Shown in pieces: positions 11,177 to 23,200 of a stretch of 64,000 nt of DNA. The notes under the pieces were generated by a model. It saw only the letters and a program-made list of their open reading frames with translations. It searched no databases and had not been told where the DNA came from. Both the position numbers and the translations under genes were made by a program. Each line of letters starts with the position of its first letter. Position 1 is the stretch's first letter. Source of the stretch: Myrica gale (lineage: Eukaryota; Streptophyta; Magnoliopsida; Fagales; Myricaceae); the NCBI GenBank assembly GCA_963930655.1, contig OZ005612.1, positions 191,001 to 255,000 of the forward strand, read 5' to 3'.

Positions 11177-12127
11177 CTAGTAGTCGTCTCCGTCGTATCC
11201 TCCATCATCATCATCAAACCTCTCCTCATCCAAATTGTCCTCAACTTTGTCCGCCGCGTCGTCCGCGATCTTGTCCTCCACGTAGTCAAACCCCTCCTTA
11301 ATTGCCAGTCCACCCAGCACCCCTGCCACCGCCCCCACGGCCAATCCCGTCCCCATCCCAAATTTGCTCTTCTTTTTCTCCTCCACTTGTCTGTACTCCC
11401 CACCATACGGTGCTTGCCCGTAACTTGGCTGACTGTAAGGAGCTGGCGCTGTCGCTGGTGCACCGTAAGGAGCTGCTGGTGCACCGTAAGGAGCTGGTGC
11501 TGGTGCACAGTAAGGAGCTGGCGCTGGTGCGTTGTACCCACCGTAGGGGGGGTAACCGGCCGGTGGGGGAGCTGAATAGTAAGGATCTTGTGGTGGTGCG
11601 GCATATGGGTTGCCGTATGGTGGCGGAGCAGAATAGTCTAGGGACCTGGAACCAGATGGTGGTGGGACCCCGTAAGGTGATGGAGCATGGTAGGGGTCGG
11701 GCGCACGGTAGCGTGGCTGTCTGATCTCCACCTTAATGTCAACCTTGCCGTGGGGTCTACCGGAGCGTCTTTTGAGCTGCAGGCTCCGTTGGGCGCGCTC
11801 GCCGAAACCCACGTCGTCGAGGACCTCCGTAAGCTTGAGCCTAGCGGAGCCGACGAGCGGCTTGGACACGTCTTCCTCGGCGCGGCCGGAGTGGACGATG
11901 TCGATGTAGAGAGTGGAGTACTCCTCGATGGAGCCCGGGACGGGGATGACAAGAGTCTCGTCCCAGTGGGGGCAGGTGTCGCCCTGGTCGTCGACCCGGG
12001 TGGAGCACTTCTTGTTGGGGTCCACCCAGACGACGGCGTAGGGCCTGATGGGGCCGTGGCGCCAGTTCACGTTCTTGAGGTCCCTGGCGGATGAGACCTT
12101 GACCTCTACTTCGAAGCGAGATGACAT
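11177..12127 (-). CDS. SRC2: SRC2-like C2-domain protein (copy 2)
   Basis: This is a single-exon gene of 316 residues, nearly identical in layout to the gene at 6285-7184. The C2 domain lies at residues 4-135 ([41 protein letters not shown]). It is followed by a P/Y/A-rich stretch, longer than in copy 1 because of extra (A)PYGAPA units at about residues 205-240. Then come the glycine-hydrophobic segment [20 protein letters not shown] and an acidic tail ending [12 protein letters not shown]. The two coding regions, UTRs and proximal 5' flank are alike, so the pair is a fairly recent tandem duplicate. The likely role is a membrane-associated, stress-responsive C2 protein, known for the family and not shown here. 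The start is chosen as for copy 1. Confidence 0.9.
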   Translation of the reverse strand: MSSRFEVEVKVSSARDLKNVNWRHGPIRPYAVVWVDPNKKCSTRVDDQGDTCPHWDETLVIPVPGSIEEYSTLYIDIVHSGRAEEDVSKPLVGSARLKLTEVLDDVGFGERAQRSLQLKRRSGRPHGKVDIKVEIRQPRYRAPDPYHAPSPYGVPPPSGSRSLDYSAPPPYGNPYAAPPQDPYYSAPPPAGYPPYGGYNAPAPAPYCAPAPAPYGAPAAPYGAPATAPAPYSQPSYGQAPYGGEYRQVEEKKKSKFGMGTGLAVGAVAGVLGGLAIKEGFDYVEDKIADDAADKVEDNLDEERFDDDDGGYDGDDY

Positions 12128-12790
12128 TTTGGATTCTGAAACTGGTTGAGTCGTATTGCTGCGTCTCTACGTGAGCACCGGAATTTATAGGTCCCAAAGA
12201 GAAATTGGAGTTTCCGTTTGGCCTTGGTTTTTGCGTTTATTACAATATCAACCGAAATTGTCACTGTCTTTCGGATTCTTTTCCTTTACCAACTCTATGG
12301 TTAGATGTGGGTGCTGTCGTTTTTAATTTTAATATGAAAAGTTACCAGATTCTACCATCTCCACCTACTTCCGCACGTAAATATCACAGGATGAGATTAT
12401 TTGAAATTATAGTTTTATCTTTTAAATGGTGAGATCCAGATCCTGTCGTTTTAGTTGAGAATAAAAAATTTGAATTTAAAATTTTGGAGCAGGACTTATC
12501 GTGTTGGTGTTATTTTTTGCTAAAGGTCATAATGGGAAAAGAAGTTAGGATATGGTTATTGGGAGCAGAGATTGGGAATGCTTAACCACTAAGCATTAGG
12601 TTCGGCAGTTTAATGCTTTTTCATTTATGTGCATTTGAATGAATGACATGTGGCGGCGCAGACTTCGTTAAGAGTAGTAATTGCGTGATTAGATAACTCT
12701 AATGGGTTGTCTCCGTGGTTAAAGTTTGGACTTTCGTGTTATGTTTCCTTTTATATGTATTAGTATTAATTATCGAGATACGCGTAAATT

Positions 12791-12966
12791 ATTTGTGGGG
12801 GAAATGCTTATCCGAGGAAGGCAGGATGTCCACATTGGAATGAATTCTAGGTTGTTTCGGGGGCGGTGACGTTCATGTACAGTCCTTTCTCTCTTATTTT
12901 ATTACCAGCATGTGGTAGTACTACTTTTTCTCGGCGACAATTTTGCACTACTTCCTCACTTTTCCA
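12791..12966. repeat. Segmental duplicate of 10520-10735
   Basis: This is the second copy of the duplicated block, about 660 bp upstream of the start codon of SRC2-like copy 2. No coding content is recognised in it. The remaining sequence to 13765 shows nothing I can name. Confidence 0.8.
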
Positions 12967-13765
12967 TGTGCCAAACCAAACGTGTATATATAATATTGGA
13001 AGCCAAATCATCACCCTTGACCCACGAGATCTGCAGCCGATCAACCCAATGAGCGGTATACATCATATTCCCCCAATAAATGAAAGGAAAATTTATTTGC
13101 AGGATGATAATGAATGCGTGTGACAAAGGTTGGGGGAGTTCCTTTTTATGAGTTAGATAAATCTGTTCAAAGGTTGATAAGATCCGAGGCCTAAATAACC
13201 CAAAATATGTTGAATGTTGTTTGTTTTGTTCCGTAATGCCACTTTTCTTTCGGGGCTGCTCCTGTTATAGCCAGCCATCTCGGCCGCCCAACGTCCCAAA
13301 AATATGACCAGGGCTTTAGTAGTTTGTTAAGTAATAGAAAGTCCCATTTGATCTTTTCTTAAAAAAAAAACTCTTTCTTGTTATTAGGATACACTGACAT
13401 GTTCAACCAAGAAAATTAAAATCATTAAAATGGATTAATTATCATATGATATATGGATAGATGCAAAGTTTTGTGGGAATTTTTTTTTATTGTTATTGAG
13501 CTCTCAATTTGTTCAATGAATGAGCTCTAATCCTGAGGAGTTGATCTGGATGGTCAGAACTTGGGATTTGGATGTGTTTCTCCTGATGTTTCAAATTCGA
13601 GTATTTGAGGTGCAAATGATTCTTTGAAGTCACTCTCACCGTAAATTCAAACCTATTTGATCTGTGTAACTCGAGGGATTGCACCAATTTGAAATTTATT
13701 TGCTTGTTAAGTTAGAGTTCACTTCAATGACCCTACCAAACTAGGTTTCTCTTAGTCACAATAAA

Positions 13766-15117
13766 AGGGCAAATTACAAATACCCTCCTCGAACTATCAC
13801 ATGTGTCTCATTTACCCCCTAAATTATGACTCATTGGAACTTGCCCCCTCAACTATGTATTTGTTACGATTTCATCTCCCGAACAATTTTGAGTGTTAAA
13901 TTGAACGAAATCTGTCACATGTGCCTCTCACGTGACCATCTCCCCTCATTAAAAGACCGTTATACCCTTCCTAATATTAAAAGACTGTAATGCCCCTCTA
14001 ATTAAAAAAATACACACACACGCAAAATGTCGTCTTGTCTCAAGTTGTGTATTGATTGCAGAGATTATTGTTTGAAAATGATTTTTTGGTTGCAGAGATT
14101 ATTTGTAATAAGTGAAGTGCTAGAAATGATTTTTTTTAGTAGTTGCAAATACGTGTTTTGGTTGCAGAGATTATTGTTTGAAAATGAAGCTTCTGTGTTC
14201 AATATTTGTAATAAGATAAGTGCTAGAAACAGAAAGGTAGCAATTACTATGATCTATTGTATAAACAAAGTCATCATTAAACTATATAACTTGGACACTG
14301 CCAGTTTCAACATCTTACAACATCCGGATTCCATGTACAACCAACACATAACTTGAAAAATGGAAAAATTACAACATAACATACATAACTTGAAAAATGA
14401 CAAATTACAACATTCATGTCAGTTTGGCCAAACATCAAAGCTTGGGCCGTTTCATACATGAAGTTCTCGGGCCAAACTTTCATCATCTTCAACATGTATA
14501 TCAAGATTCCATCTTGTGCCCTTGACATCTTCTTCCTCCGTGCCTGTTCTTGGGATTGTTGCTGCTTTGTTATGTCAATTCCTTCTTTACTTTTATTATG
14601 TTCTTTGAGCCGTTTTAGACGCATTGTGTCCCTCCACATTTTTTTCTCCAATCGGGGCAGCCACCTCTCTTTCTCCAAGCTTCGCTGATATGAACTCCAC
14701 ATCACAACAAATCCATATCTCATTGAACATCATCATCTTCTCCCAAAGGAAACCCATAAATAAACCCCCAATACACAGATCTTGACCAGTTCGTGAGTTC
14801 TTTGTTCACAGTCCAACAATTCTTAGTGGGCAGTTGAGTTCTTAGTGCGACATTTTCTGTTTGAAATTCACATTTTGGTTACGCAAGACGATATTTTTGT
14901 GTGCGTGTGTTTTTTTTAATTAAAGGAGCATTACAATCTTTTAATATTATGAAAGGTATAACGGTCTTTTAATGAGGGGAGATGGTCACGTGAAAGACAC
15001 ATGGGACGGATTCCGTTCAATTTTCAAAATCGTTTGGGAGATGAAATCGCAACAAAGACATAGTTGAGGGAACGAGTTGCAACGAGTCATAGTTTAGGGG
15101 GTAAATGACAAATGACA
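13766..15117. mobile_element. MULE-like element with long terminal inverted repeats (Pack-MULE)
   Basis: The left arm (13766 to about 14035) reads GGGCAAATTACAAATACCCT, CATTTACCCCCTAAATTATG, CATCTCCC, CATTAAAAGACCGTTATACC, and CGCAAAATGTCGTCTTG. Its inverse lies at about 14883-15117 (CAAGACGATATT, GGTATAACGGTCTTTTAATG, GGGAGATGAAATCGCAAC, CATAGTTTAGGGGGTAAATG). The arms are roughly 235-270 bp and about 80-85% alike. The outermost part of the right arm seems deleted, so I could not find the target duplication. There is no transposase. The centre carries a host gene fragment (EIN3/EIL) and a 14060-14235 internal repeat of TTGCAGAGATTATTGTTTGA. Confidence 0.75.
14450..14651 (-). pseudogene. Captured fragment of an EIN3/EIL transcription factor
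   Basis: On the minus strand the frame reads [59 protein letters not shown]. This is the basic N-terminal DNA-binding region of EIN3/EIL proteins, usually LE(R/K)[15 protein letters not shown]...[19 protein letters not shown]. After MMKV similarity fades. Only about 60-70 residues of a protein of roughly 600 are present. The frame is open but has no EIN3 start or downstream domain. Its place between two long inverted repeats indicates capture by the transposon. Confidence 0.85.
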
Positions 15118-15320
15118 AAATACAACGAGTCAAAATACTTTCAAAATACAAATGTGCAAGTCGATTCTTGATACAACTATAGTTGGTGGTAACACCAAAA
15201 ATATTCATGTACAAAGCTAATATAGCACATTAGCATGTGTTTTAAGATCCATGAACCATTGCAAATATCCCTGCTTACTGTCCTCAATTGGACCGGGTCG
15301 GATATTTACTTCCAATTCTA

Positions 15321-15328
15321 AAACCCTA
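15321..15328 (+). promoter_or_regulatory. Telo-box upstream of RPS9M
   Basis: AAACCCTA lies 59 bp before the chosen start codon. Telo-boxes are common in promoters and leaders of plant ribosomal protein genes. Whether it is in the promoter or the 5'UTR cannot be told. Confidence 0.45.
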
Positions 15329-15386
15329 CCATAAATCCAACCCTCCCACCGGAACTCCCTCGTCTCCTCTGCGTCTAGCAATCACA

Positions 15387-18300
15387 ATGCTCTCTCGTCT
15401 CCTCCCCAAACCCTCACATTTCCGTCGCCTCACCCAACTTTCCTCAACGTCCTACACATATCCCCACCCAAACCTCACCTTCTCTCCCCTTCAGAAATTC
15501 TTATCCAACAGCGGCAATAGCGACGATGGCAAATTCGATCCATCCGCATCAACTCCATGGAATCTCCCCCACGAGAGTGATGGAAAGTTCGACCAATTCT
15601 TTACCCAAGACTCCGGAAACCTTTCCGGAATCCCACCGTCCCCCGAGGACGATCAGTCTTGGTTGAGAGGAAGCGAGGAGAAGACGAGCGGCGAGGAGAA
15701 CTGGGCCACTGCGGAGCTGTTCAAGCCCGGGAGATTGGTGGAGGAGAAGACCATGAACGACTTGTTTGGTCTAGAAAAGGAGGCGGTCCGGGAGTTCGGT
15801 GACACCGGGGTTGAGAGTAGCAGTAGTGTTGACGGTGCACAGAGGGAGAAGCCCGGAGGATGCTGCGAGGCTCGAGAGGGAGGAGCGGGAGCTTAGTGCT
15901 ATACTCAAAGGTAAATCAATGACCTACTCCACTGTAAACTAAAATTTACGAGAAAAGCAATCCTTATTAGTTATTTTGGATTATCAGGTTGTGTAGTGAC
16001 AATGCCTTGCTGGGTGGTTATGTTTCGAGTGCATTGGATGATTTTACGGATTTGAATATATAATAGGCGTTTCAGTTTTGTTGAAAGTACGTATGTTCCT
16101 ATGAAGAATGGAATATAATAGTAGTTTATAATCTGGCATAAGGCATTTTTCCTTGAGTTTGGAGCTTTCGATTTCTGATATTAGCTTAGCAGATTAATAA
16201 CTCATTTTTGTGCTCACTAACTGCATCTATTGCAGGCCCAAATCGTGCATTTGGCGACCTTATTGCTGCATCTGGAATCACTGATGAAATGCTGGACAGT
16301 TTGATTGCCCTGAAGGACTTCGAAGGGATTGAGGGATTGCCACCTCTAAGCGAAATAGAGGAAATGCGTTATGAGAAAAATACAAAAAAAATCACAAGAG
16401 CTGAAATAGAGCGCCAGAAACAGGAGGAAGTTGCCAAAGCAAGAGTGAGACAAGTTGACGAGAAAGGAAGAGCTTATGGAACTGGGAGAAGGAAATGCAG
16501 CATAGCACGTGTCTGGATTCAACCTGGTGATGGAAAATTTGTTGTTAATGATAAACAATTCGATGTCTACTTTCCGATGCTTGATCATCGTGCTGCTCTC
16601 CTACGACCTTTTTCTGAGACGAAAACCTTGGGCCTTTGGGATGTCGACTGTACTGTGAAAGGAGGTGGTGTCTCAGGTGAGTCCAAATGTTGCAGCTCAA
16701 CATCTGAGTATAGACTTATATTTAACTTTTAAGATCATTATGAGTGGGTTGAGTTCAATTCTTGCTCAATAACAATAAAGGAAAAAAATTGTTTTATCAT
16801 ATACTTTTTTCGCCCTTCTGCCCTCTCTCTCTCCCTCTTACAGAGGCAAGTTTTTCTTTTTGATATTACATGGGAATGTTTCATCTGGATAGCAAAATTG
16901 GAAACATGACCTCTATTTAACATTTGTTATTTTTTTTATCAGCAAATAGGATTCTACGGTTAAAAAATAGATAAGTAAAAGAAAAGAGGCCTGTGCCGCA
17001 TTTGGACAGGAAGCAAAGGCATACAAAAGAGACAATCTGTAAGGTTGCATTTACCTGTGGTAATGTGAAGACTTCTATCAGCTAGAAAAAGAACAATAAG
17101 GATCAAAGTATCTTTGAGACTGAGCAAGGGAGTTCTCCCTTATAAATGTCTAGTTAATCCACATTCAAACATTCATAGTGGACTGATACTACTCACCACT
17201 TTGAATTCAATTCCTATATTTCCTGTTTTCCTCCCTATGTTTTAATCTGTCAGGATATAAATAGGCTTTACATGGATTGTGGCACAAGGCACGCAATATA
17301 AAAGAAGGGTTAAAAGCTCCCTAGGTACCAGCACTGAATGCAGAGACGTTCCCCCATCTCTTTGTCGCACTTAACTTTGATTGACTCAAACCATCCTCTA
17401 CTAACTAAACACACTCAGATTTAGTTCTCTTATCGCTTCTTTTCACTTTTTGATTGGAGTTTATGGTCTTCTGTGCAATATGTTATTGTTGTCTGACATC
17501 TTTATATATCTATAATGGAGCAGAGCCTGCAAGCTCTATAATTTTCCTCTAAAGTTAGTCATTTCTTCTGAACCAAAAAACTTGAATGTTTGTCTTATCA
17601 ATCATCAGATTATAATTAGTTACATATGTCATATATTTGGCTGTGAAAGTTAGTCTTAAAGTGCTTGGGGTTGGTAACATGAATCCTTGTCTTTGGTGAA
17701 TTATCCGAAGTCATGCAGGTACGAAAATTTGAGAAGCAGCTTTAGCTTGGTTCCTCACCCAAAACAAAGGAAAAGAAAAAGAATCCATTCCCATGTCCAG
17801 AACCAGTAATTGCTCTGAACGTGAGCTGAATTGCAAGATTGCTTTCTATAACTGTGTTTGATCATGGATTGCTCTAGAGTATTAGCTTGAGTTAAAATAG
17901 CATCTATGTAGCCAACTGTAAGAAAGCACTCTGTTCAGCATGCCTCATTTGCGAGCTGTAGGTTTTTCTTTTTTCTCTTTTTTTCTTCCTGATGCATCTT
18001 TGCACTATAAGTTACCTAACAAGAATTGTGTGTCATTAATTTCTGTTGGTGATATTGTGTTTGACCAAGCTTTAATTTTTTTATTTCTTACAAACCTTGT
18101 TGAGTGATCTAGTGCTTTTAGCTGTTCCTCTTAGTTAGATTATTTAGATTCCTTGAATCTTTGATTGTAGTTAAAAATCTTGGGCTTTTGTATACTTCCT
18201 GTATGCATAAGGTCTCTCCCCTTTGATACAAAATTTGTATCACTTACCAAACCATTTATCCACCGGCCACACGCTCCATTATGTCTCTTCGTCAATCTCA

Positions 18301-19160
18301 GCAATCTCGGTGTAGGCATTGGAGATTTAGTTGTGCTCGTTGACAAAGAGTTAAAGATAGATACCATTGACCTTATTTCCTTATCCAACAAAACTGCCAT
18401 GTTCTTGAGGACTTTATTGGAAGCCGTTTTGTCTTTATTCTTAGTTGTTTTTCTTTGTCCCCACTCTCTCCTTCTAGCAATGGTCATTGGACCAAATGCT
18501 ATCTCTTGCTTGCATACCACGTGGTAGGGGTTCAATTCGATACTTCTAGCAAGTGTTAGATTGTCATTACTAAGTTGTTTGGAGTTTCCAATATCCTTTT
18601 TGCTCTCCCTTCTTTTTGTTAGTTTTACTTGTTCAAGAATTCAAGTTTGCTTGATTACAGGTCAAGTTGGAGCAGTTCGATTGGGGATCAGCAGGGCCTT
18701 GCAAAATTGGGAACCAGACTTGCGTCCTCCACTCAGAGCTGGTATAATCTGTAAAGGTTTATTTATATATTATAGGATTTAAGTTTTTGGTTGCTCAACA
18801 TACCGTAATTTGCACATCCCTGTTCATAAGAAGCCATAAAGCTCGATCCCACCTTATTGGATGTAGCTCAAATATAATATCTGGAAACAGATCTTTAGGA
18901 ATTAAATCAAATGGCTTGTTGCGCCTGGAATCTGGTCTCCGGTTCCATAAAAACTAGTTGAAAAGATGTTACAATGATCTTTTTGACAAATATATAGAAG
19001 AGAAATTTTATTGAGTAAATGAATGTTATGTTATGAACTTCTTGTGAAGTAGTTATTCTTTTTGGCAGCCGGTTTCTTGACAAGGGACCCACGTGTGGTG
19101 GAAAGGAAAAAACCAGGCAAAGCTAAAGCAAGAAAGAGCTTCCAATGGGTCAAGCGTTAA
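15387..19160 (+). CDS. RPS9M: Mitochondrial small-subunit ribosomal protein S9 (uS9m)
   Basis: Four exons: 15387-15910, 16236-16676, 18661-18741, 19069-19160, all GT-AG. The product is about 378 residues. The N-terminus [20 protein letters not shown] is arginine- and serine-rich, as a mitochondrial presequence should be. A plant-specific linker ([23 protein letters not shown]) leads to [20 protein letters not shown]. The uS9 domain follows: [56 protein letters not shown], then [20 protein letters not shown] and the family's basic tail WVKR. The exon lengths sum to 3n+1. At 15851-15857 (AAGCCCGGAGGAT) one extra base separates the frame ending ...AQREKP from the correct [18 protein letters not shown], so the reading is broken by one nucleotide as given. 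An ATG 99 bp upstream (15288) is in frame but adds a non-targeting stretch. Confidence 0.88.
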
Positions 19161-20126
19161 GTATTTGTTTGTAGGGAAGGAGCAGTTATATGTGGAACTT
19201 CAATTTTGCCTCGCGACAATAATTTTCTGAGACGCACTCGTTTTCGCTTGGCGCCTCTTTTGTAATGTAGATTGGAATGTGAGTGTACTCCTTCAGTGCT
19301 GCTACAATTTGGGCTCTCAGCCCAAAGAAATTATTATTTGGGGCTGTTCTTGTTGAATCGGACATCTATTGGTATTGTAGGCTCCACTTTCTTTCTTTTT
19401 TTGCCATATTTCTATCGGTCAAATGTTTGTACGATAGAAGCCTGACTTTTCCTTTTTCATCTGTTAATGTCAACAAACCTTTCGTAGCTCTCTCTCTCTC
19501 TCCGGGCTGCTATCCATGTGGAGTGCTGTTTCGAATGTGATTGTGTAGCCATAAGGCAGATATTCATGAAAAATAGGGGATGCATGATGCATGAGCAGGA
19601 TTACATACATGAGTAATATATATACCAGCCCGCTCCAATTGCTCTTTTTCTGGGGGCTAGATTTCCCCTTTAGCCTCCTCCAACTATAACTAGAGAAATG
19701 GCGACAAATAATCGGAAAAAGAAAAGGAGTCGGACAAATTCTTGGTTGATATTTGCCTCATCGAACTCAAATGCATATCGTCCTTCAGCTACTAGATACA
19801 GTTTTATTAAGATTTTTAGAATTCAAAATGGATAGAAAAAACACATTTCTATACAAGAAGAAGAAAAAACAAACTGAGAAAAGCAAAAGAAGGGCATAAT
19901 AGCATAAGAGGAAGATGGGCATAATAGCATATCCTCTCACCCCCTTAAACCCACATCGCGTAAGTGTTACCTCTTGTTTACTTTCCATACGTTTTTTCTA
20001 CGATTTCGCACCGGTAAATGAGGTGGCATGATCTGAAGCGTTAATTTCATATAACGGTCTGGATAAAAAGAATTGCATCCCGTGTGATACCCCGTCCCTC
20101 CCTAGGTTTTCCGGAGCCAAACCCCT
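19161..20126. other. Intergenic between RPS9M and fibrillarin
   Basis: It holds the 3'UTR of the S9 gene and the distal fibrillarin promoter. Nothing else is recognised. Confidence 0.5.
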
Positions 20127-20150
20127 AAACCCTAACTTTCCACTATAAAT
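20127..20150 (+). promoter_or_regulatory. Telo-box and TATA-like motif of the fibrillarin gene
   Basis: AAACCCTAA at 20127-20135 is followed by TATAAAT at 20144-20150, about 85 bp before the start codon. Telo-box plus TATA is usual in plant genes for ribosome biogenesis. Confidence 0.5.
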
Positions 20151-20233
20151 CCTAAACCTCCGTCGCTCTTCGTTTCAACCCTTGCGCGCACATCTTTCAG
20201 TCGCTTTCTCTCTCTCCACTCAAACTCGCTGCA

Positions 20234-23200
20234 ATGAGACCTCCTAGAGGTAGCTTAAGCAGGACGATCTTACTACTATGCATTCTCTCTTCTTTTGCCT
20301 CTGTTTCTGGTTTTGCCTAGAAAGCTTAGAAAATCATCTGCGAAAAGTTATTCGATTTGTAATGAAAAGATATAAGCTTTATGCGATTTCGTTTGTTTCC
20401 TCTACCGGATGCATCTATTTTCCTCTGGTCTAATGCTGGATTTTGTCTTTTGAATTTGTTTATCTTGTGCAGGCCGTGGTGGTGGTGGAGGATTCAGGGG
20501 CAGGGGTGATGGAGGATTCAGAGGCAGGGGTGATGGAGGCAGAGGCAGAGGCGGTGGAGGAGGAAGATTTGGCGACAGAGGGGGTGCCATGAGAGGCCGA
20601 GGTGGTGGTGGTGGACGTGGCGGCCGAGGTGGCGGTGGTGGTGGACGTGGAGGCCGAGGTGGTGGCAGAGGTGGAATGAAAGGTGGAAGCAGGGTTGTGG
20701 TTGAGCCTCATAGACACGAAGGAGTGTTCATAGCTAAGGGCAAAGAAGACGCTATTGTTACTAAAAATTTGGTTCCTGGTGAAGCTGTTTACAATGAGAA
20801 GAGGATCTCTGTTCAGGTCATTTTACAGTAGCGATTATCAGTCATTTTCATATGCTGTTCTTTTATTACTGATTTATCATCATTGAATATTTTATTGGGT
20901 CTCGTTATAACATATATTTGGCTGTAGTTTGAAGCATAATGAGCGGTGTTTCGAGTTTAGTCAATGTTACTAAATTTCAGGAATTAACAATATCAAGTAT
21001 CCTAGAGAACTACATTCGGCTTGTTTGGTGTTTGGGTTGGTATTACCTGAGTTTGATTTGGTACTCATATTGAAATATTTCTTTTAGCTGATGTTCTATA
21101 GGCTAGGGCTGCACAGAACCGAACTGGAACGGATTTGAAAAATCTGTTATATCCGGTCTGGTCCATACATTTTAAGATCCGGTCTGGACCACACCGGATT
21201 TATAAATTTTATTAATAAATATATATTTTTTAATTTTTTAAATACAAATTTAAAACTTTTACCCTAAAATTATGTGATTTGCGTTCTTCGACCATGCCCT
21301 TCGCCCTTCAACTAATTTGTTATCATAAGATTTGAGTAGAAAATGAAAAAAAAAGCTTAGGGAAAAAAAACCGGTCTGGACCACTTTGGACTGGACCGCC
21401 TCCACTTTAGGCACAACCGGAAAGCCGGTCCGACCAGATTCCGGTCCAAAAACCGGACCGGATTTCCGGTTGTGCAGCCCTACTATAGGCAACCTGCCTG
21501 AGTCACCTTTCATATTCCAATATATTCATAATAGATCCCATATGGACTCAGGTGCGCCACATATTTAGGTTAATTCTTGCGAAAGCTAGCTTTTCCCTCA
21601 CACTTATAAACTGACCGCCAGCCCTTTCCACAACCTATGTGGGACTAAACCCAACAATCTCATGTTTTACTGAGTAGCCTACTCTCAAGTTTGAATAGTT
21701 GGTATAGGTAAGGACTAAAAATGAAGAGTAGGTTGAAAAAATGTAGATATATTGTGTAATTGTATAGTGGTTAATTGGCTTTTGCTTTTTTGGAAACCCT
21801 CGTGCTGCATATCCAGAGCGACATTTTGCTGCAGAAGAAATTGCATCTGTTTTCATATTGTGTAAATAATTGTTTACTTGGCTATATGGAATTTGAAAAG
21901 TCTTATTCCTCCTTCAGAATGAAGATGGAACAAAAGTTGAATACAGAGTTTGGAACCCATTTCGTTCAAAGTTGGCTGCTGCCATTATTGGTGGTGTTGA
22001 TGACATATGGATTGTGAGTTACTCCTTAACTTTTTAATGTATTTGTTTATGTTCTTCTTGTCTTTTGTACATTAGGATATATGAATCTATGCATAACCAT
22101 GATGTTTTATCTCTTTGTTGAAGAAACCTGGTGCTCGGGTTCTCTACCTCGGGGCTGCTTCTGGAACCACAGTCTCCCATGTGTCTGACCTTGTTGGTCC
22201 TGTGAGTAGTCTTATTGTATAAAGTGTTTACATGCTTGTTTATGCTTGAAAGAGTCGCTTTATCTGTGTTCTTATATTTGTGCGAGTTGCTTTATAATCG
22301 TTGCTCTTTGCTTGTAGACTGGAGTGGTCTATGCAGTGGAGTTTTCTCATAGAAGTGGTAGAGACCTGGTTAACATGGCAAAGAAGCGCACAAATGTTAT
22401 TCCCATCATTGAAGATGCTAGGCATCCATCCAAATATCGAATGTTAGTTGGAATGGTGGATGTGATATTTTCAGATGTTGCCCAGCCTGATCAGGTTTGA
22501 CCTTTATGTTTCTCTTTTTAAATTCGTCTTCTTACCATTTAAATTGATATACAGAGAAGGTATTGTTGAAGTTGAAGTGTTGGCGTGTTCTTTCTTTACT
22601 GATGCATGTGAAATGTTTCAGGACAAACTAAAGTGAATGTGTTGCAACTGCTAATTCCACATCTGTTTCTTCTGGGTTCCTTTTATTACTCCATTTCAGT
22701 TCCTTGACAAACCATTCTTTTAATTCTTTTTATGTGCTTATAAGAAAGCATTCAATTGTGTGGCTTTATTTGACGTTATTCTCGGAAGATGTTCTTATTT
22801 CGTCGTGAAGTATATATGTTATTTCTTAAGGTATATTACTGTGTATTGTGTGTGCTCAAGTTTCTTCTCATCATAATAATTTTTTGTTGGCTATATGAGA
22901 ATGCTGGGTTTTATTTGGATTAACTATTTTATATGGATTTAGACTTGGGGATATGTAGGATTCATGTCTATGGATTAACTTTTTAAATTGTTTCTTTTTT
23001 TTATGTTGTTTTTTTTTTATTGTGACCATATGATGAGTTTACTCGGATTCCCCTTCAAGACTAAATGGGTGATGCAAACTCGAGTTTCTGATGGTGTTTT
23101 AGTCATTTGTATTTTATTGCAATTGATTTGTTTTATTAGCATATGATGAGTTACTTGGGCTGCCTTCAACAAGTTTGTTATGCAAGCCTGAGATTCAGAT

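Noticed and set aside
18140-18535. Open frames on both strands in RPS9M intron 2, with a phrase like a LINE 3' end (GTATACTTCCTGTATGCA)
   Set aside because: The phrase is short, and neither frame shows reverse transcriptase or endonuclease motifs. Too weak to call.
20402-20717. Proline- or serine-rich open frames on the minus strand
   Set aside because: They are the reverse of the GGN/CGN-rich GAR domain of fibrillarin.
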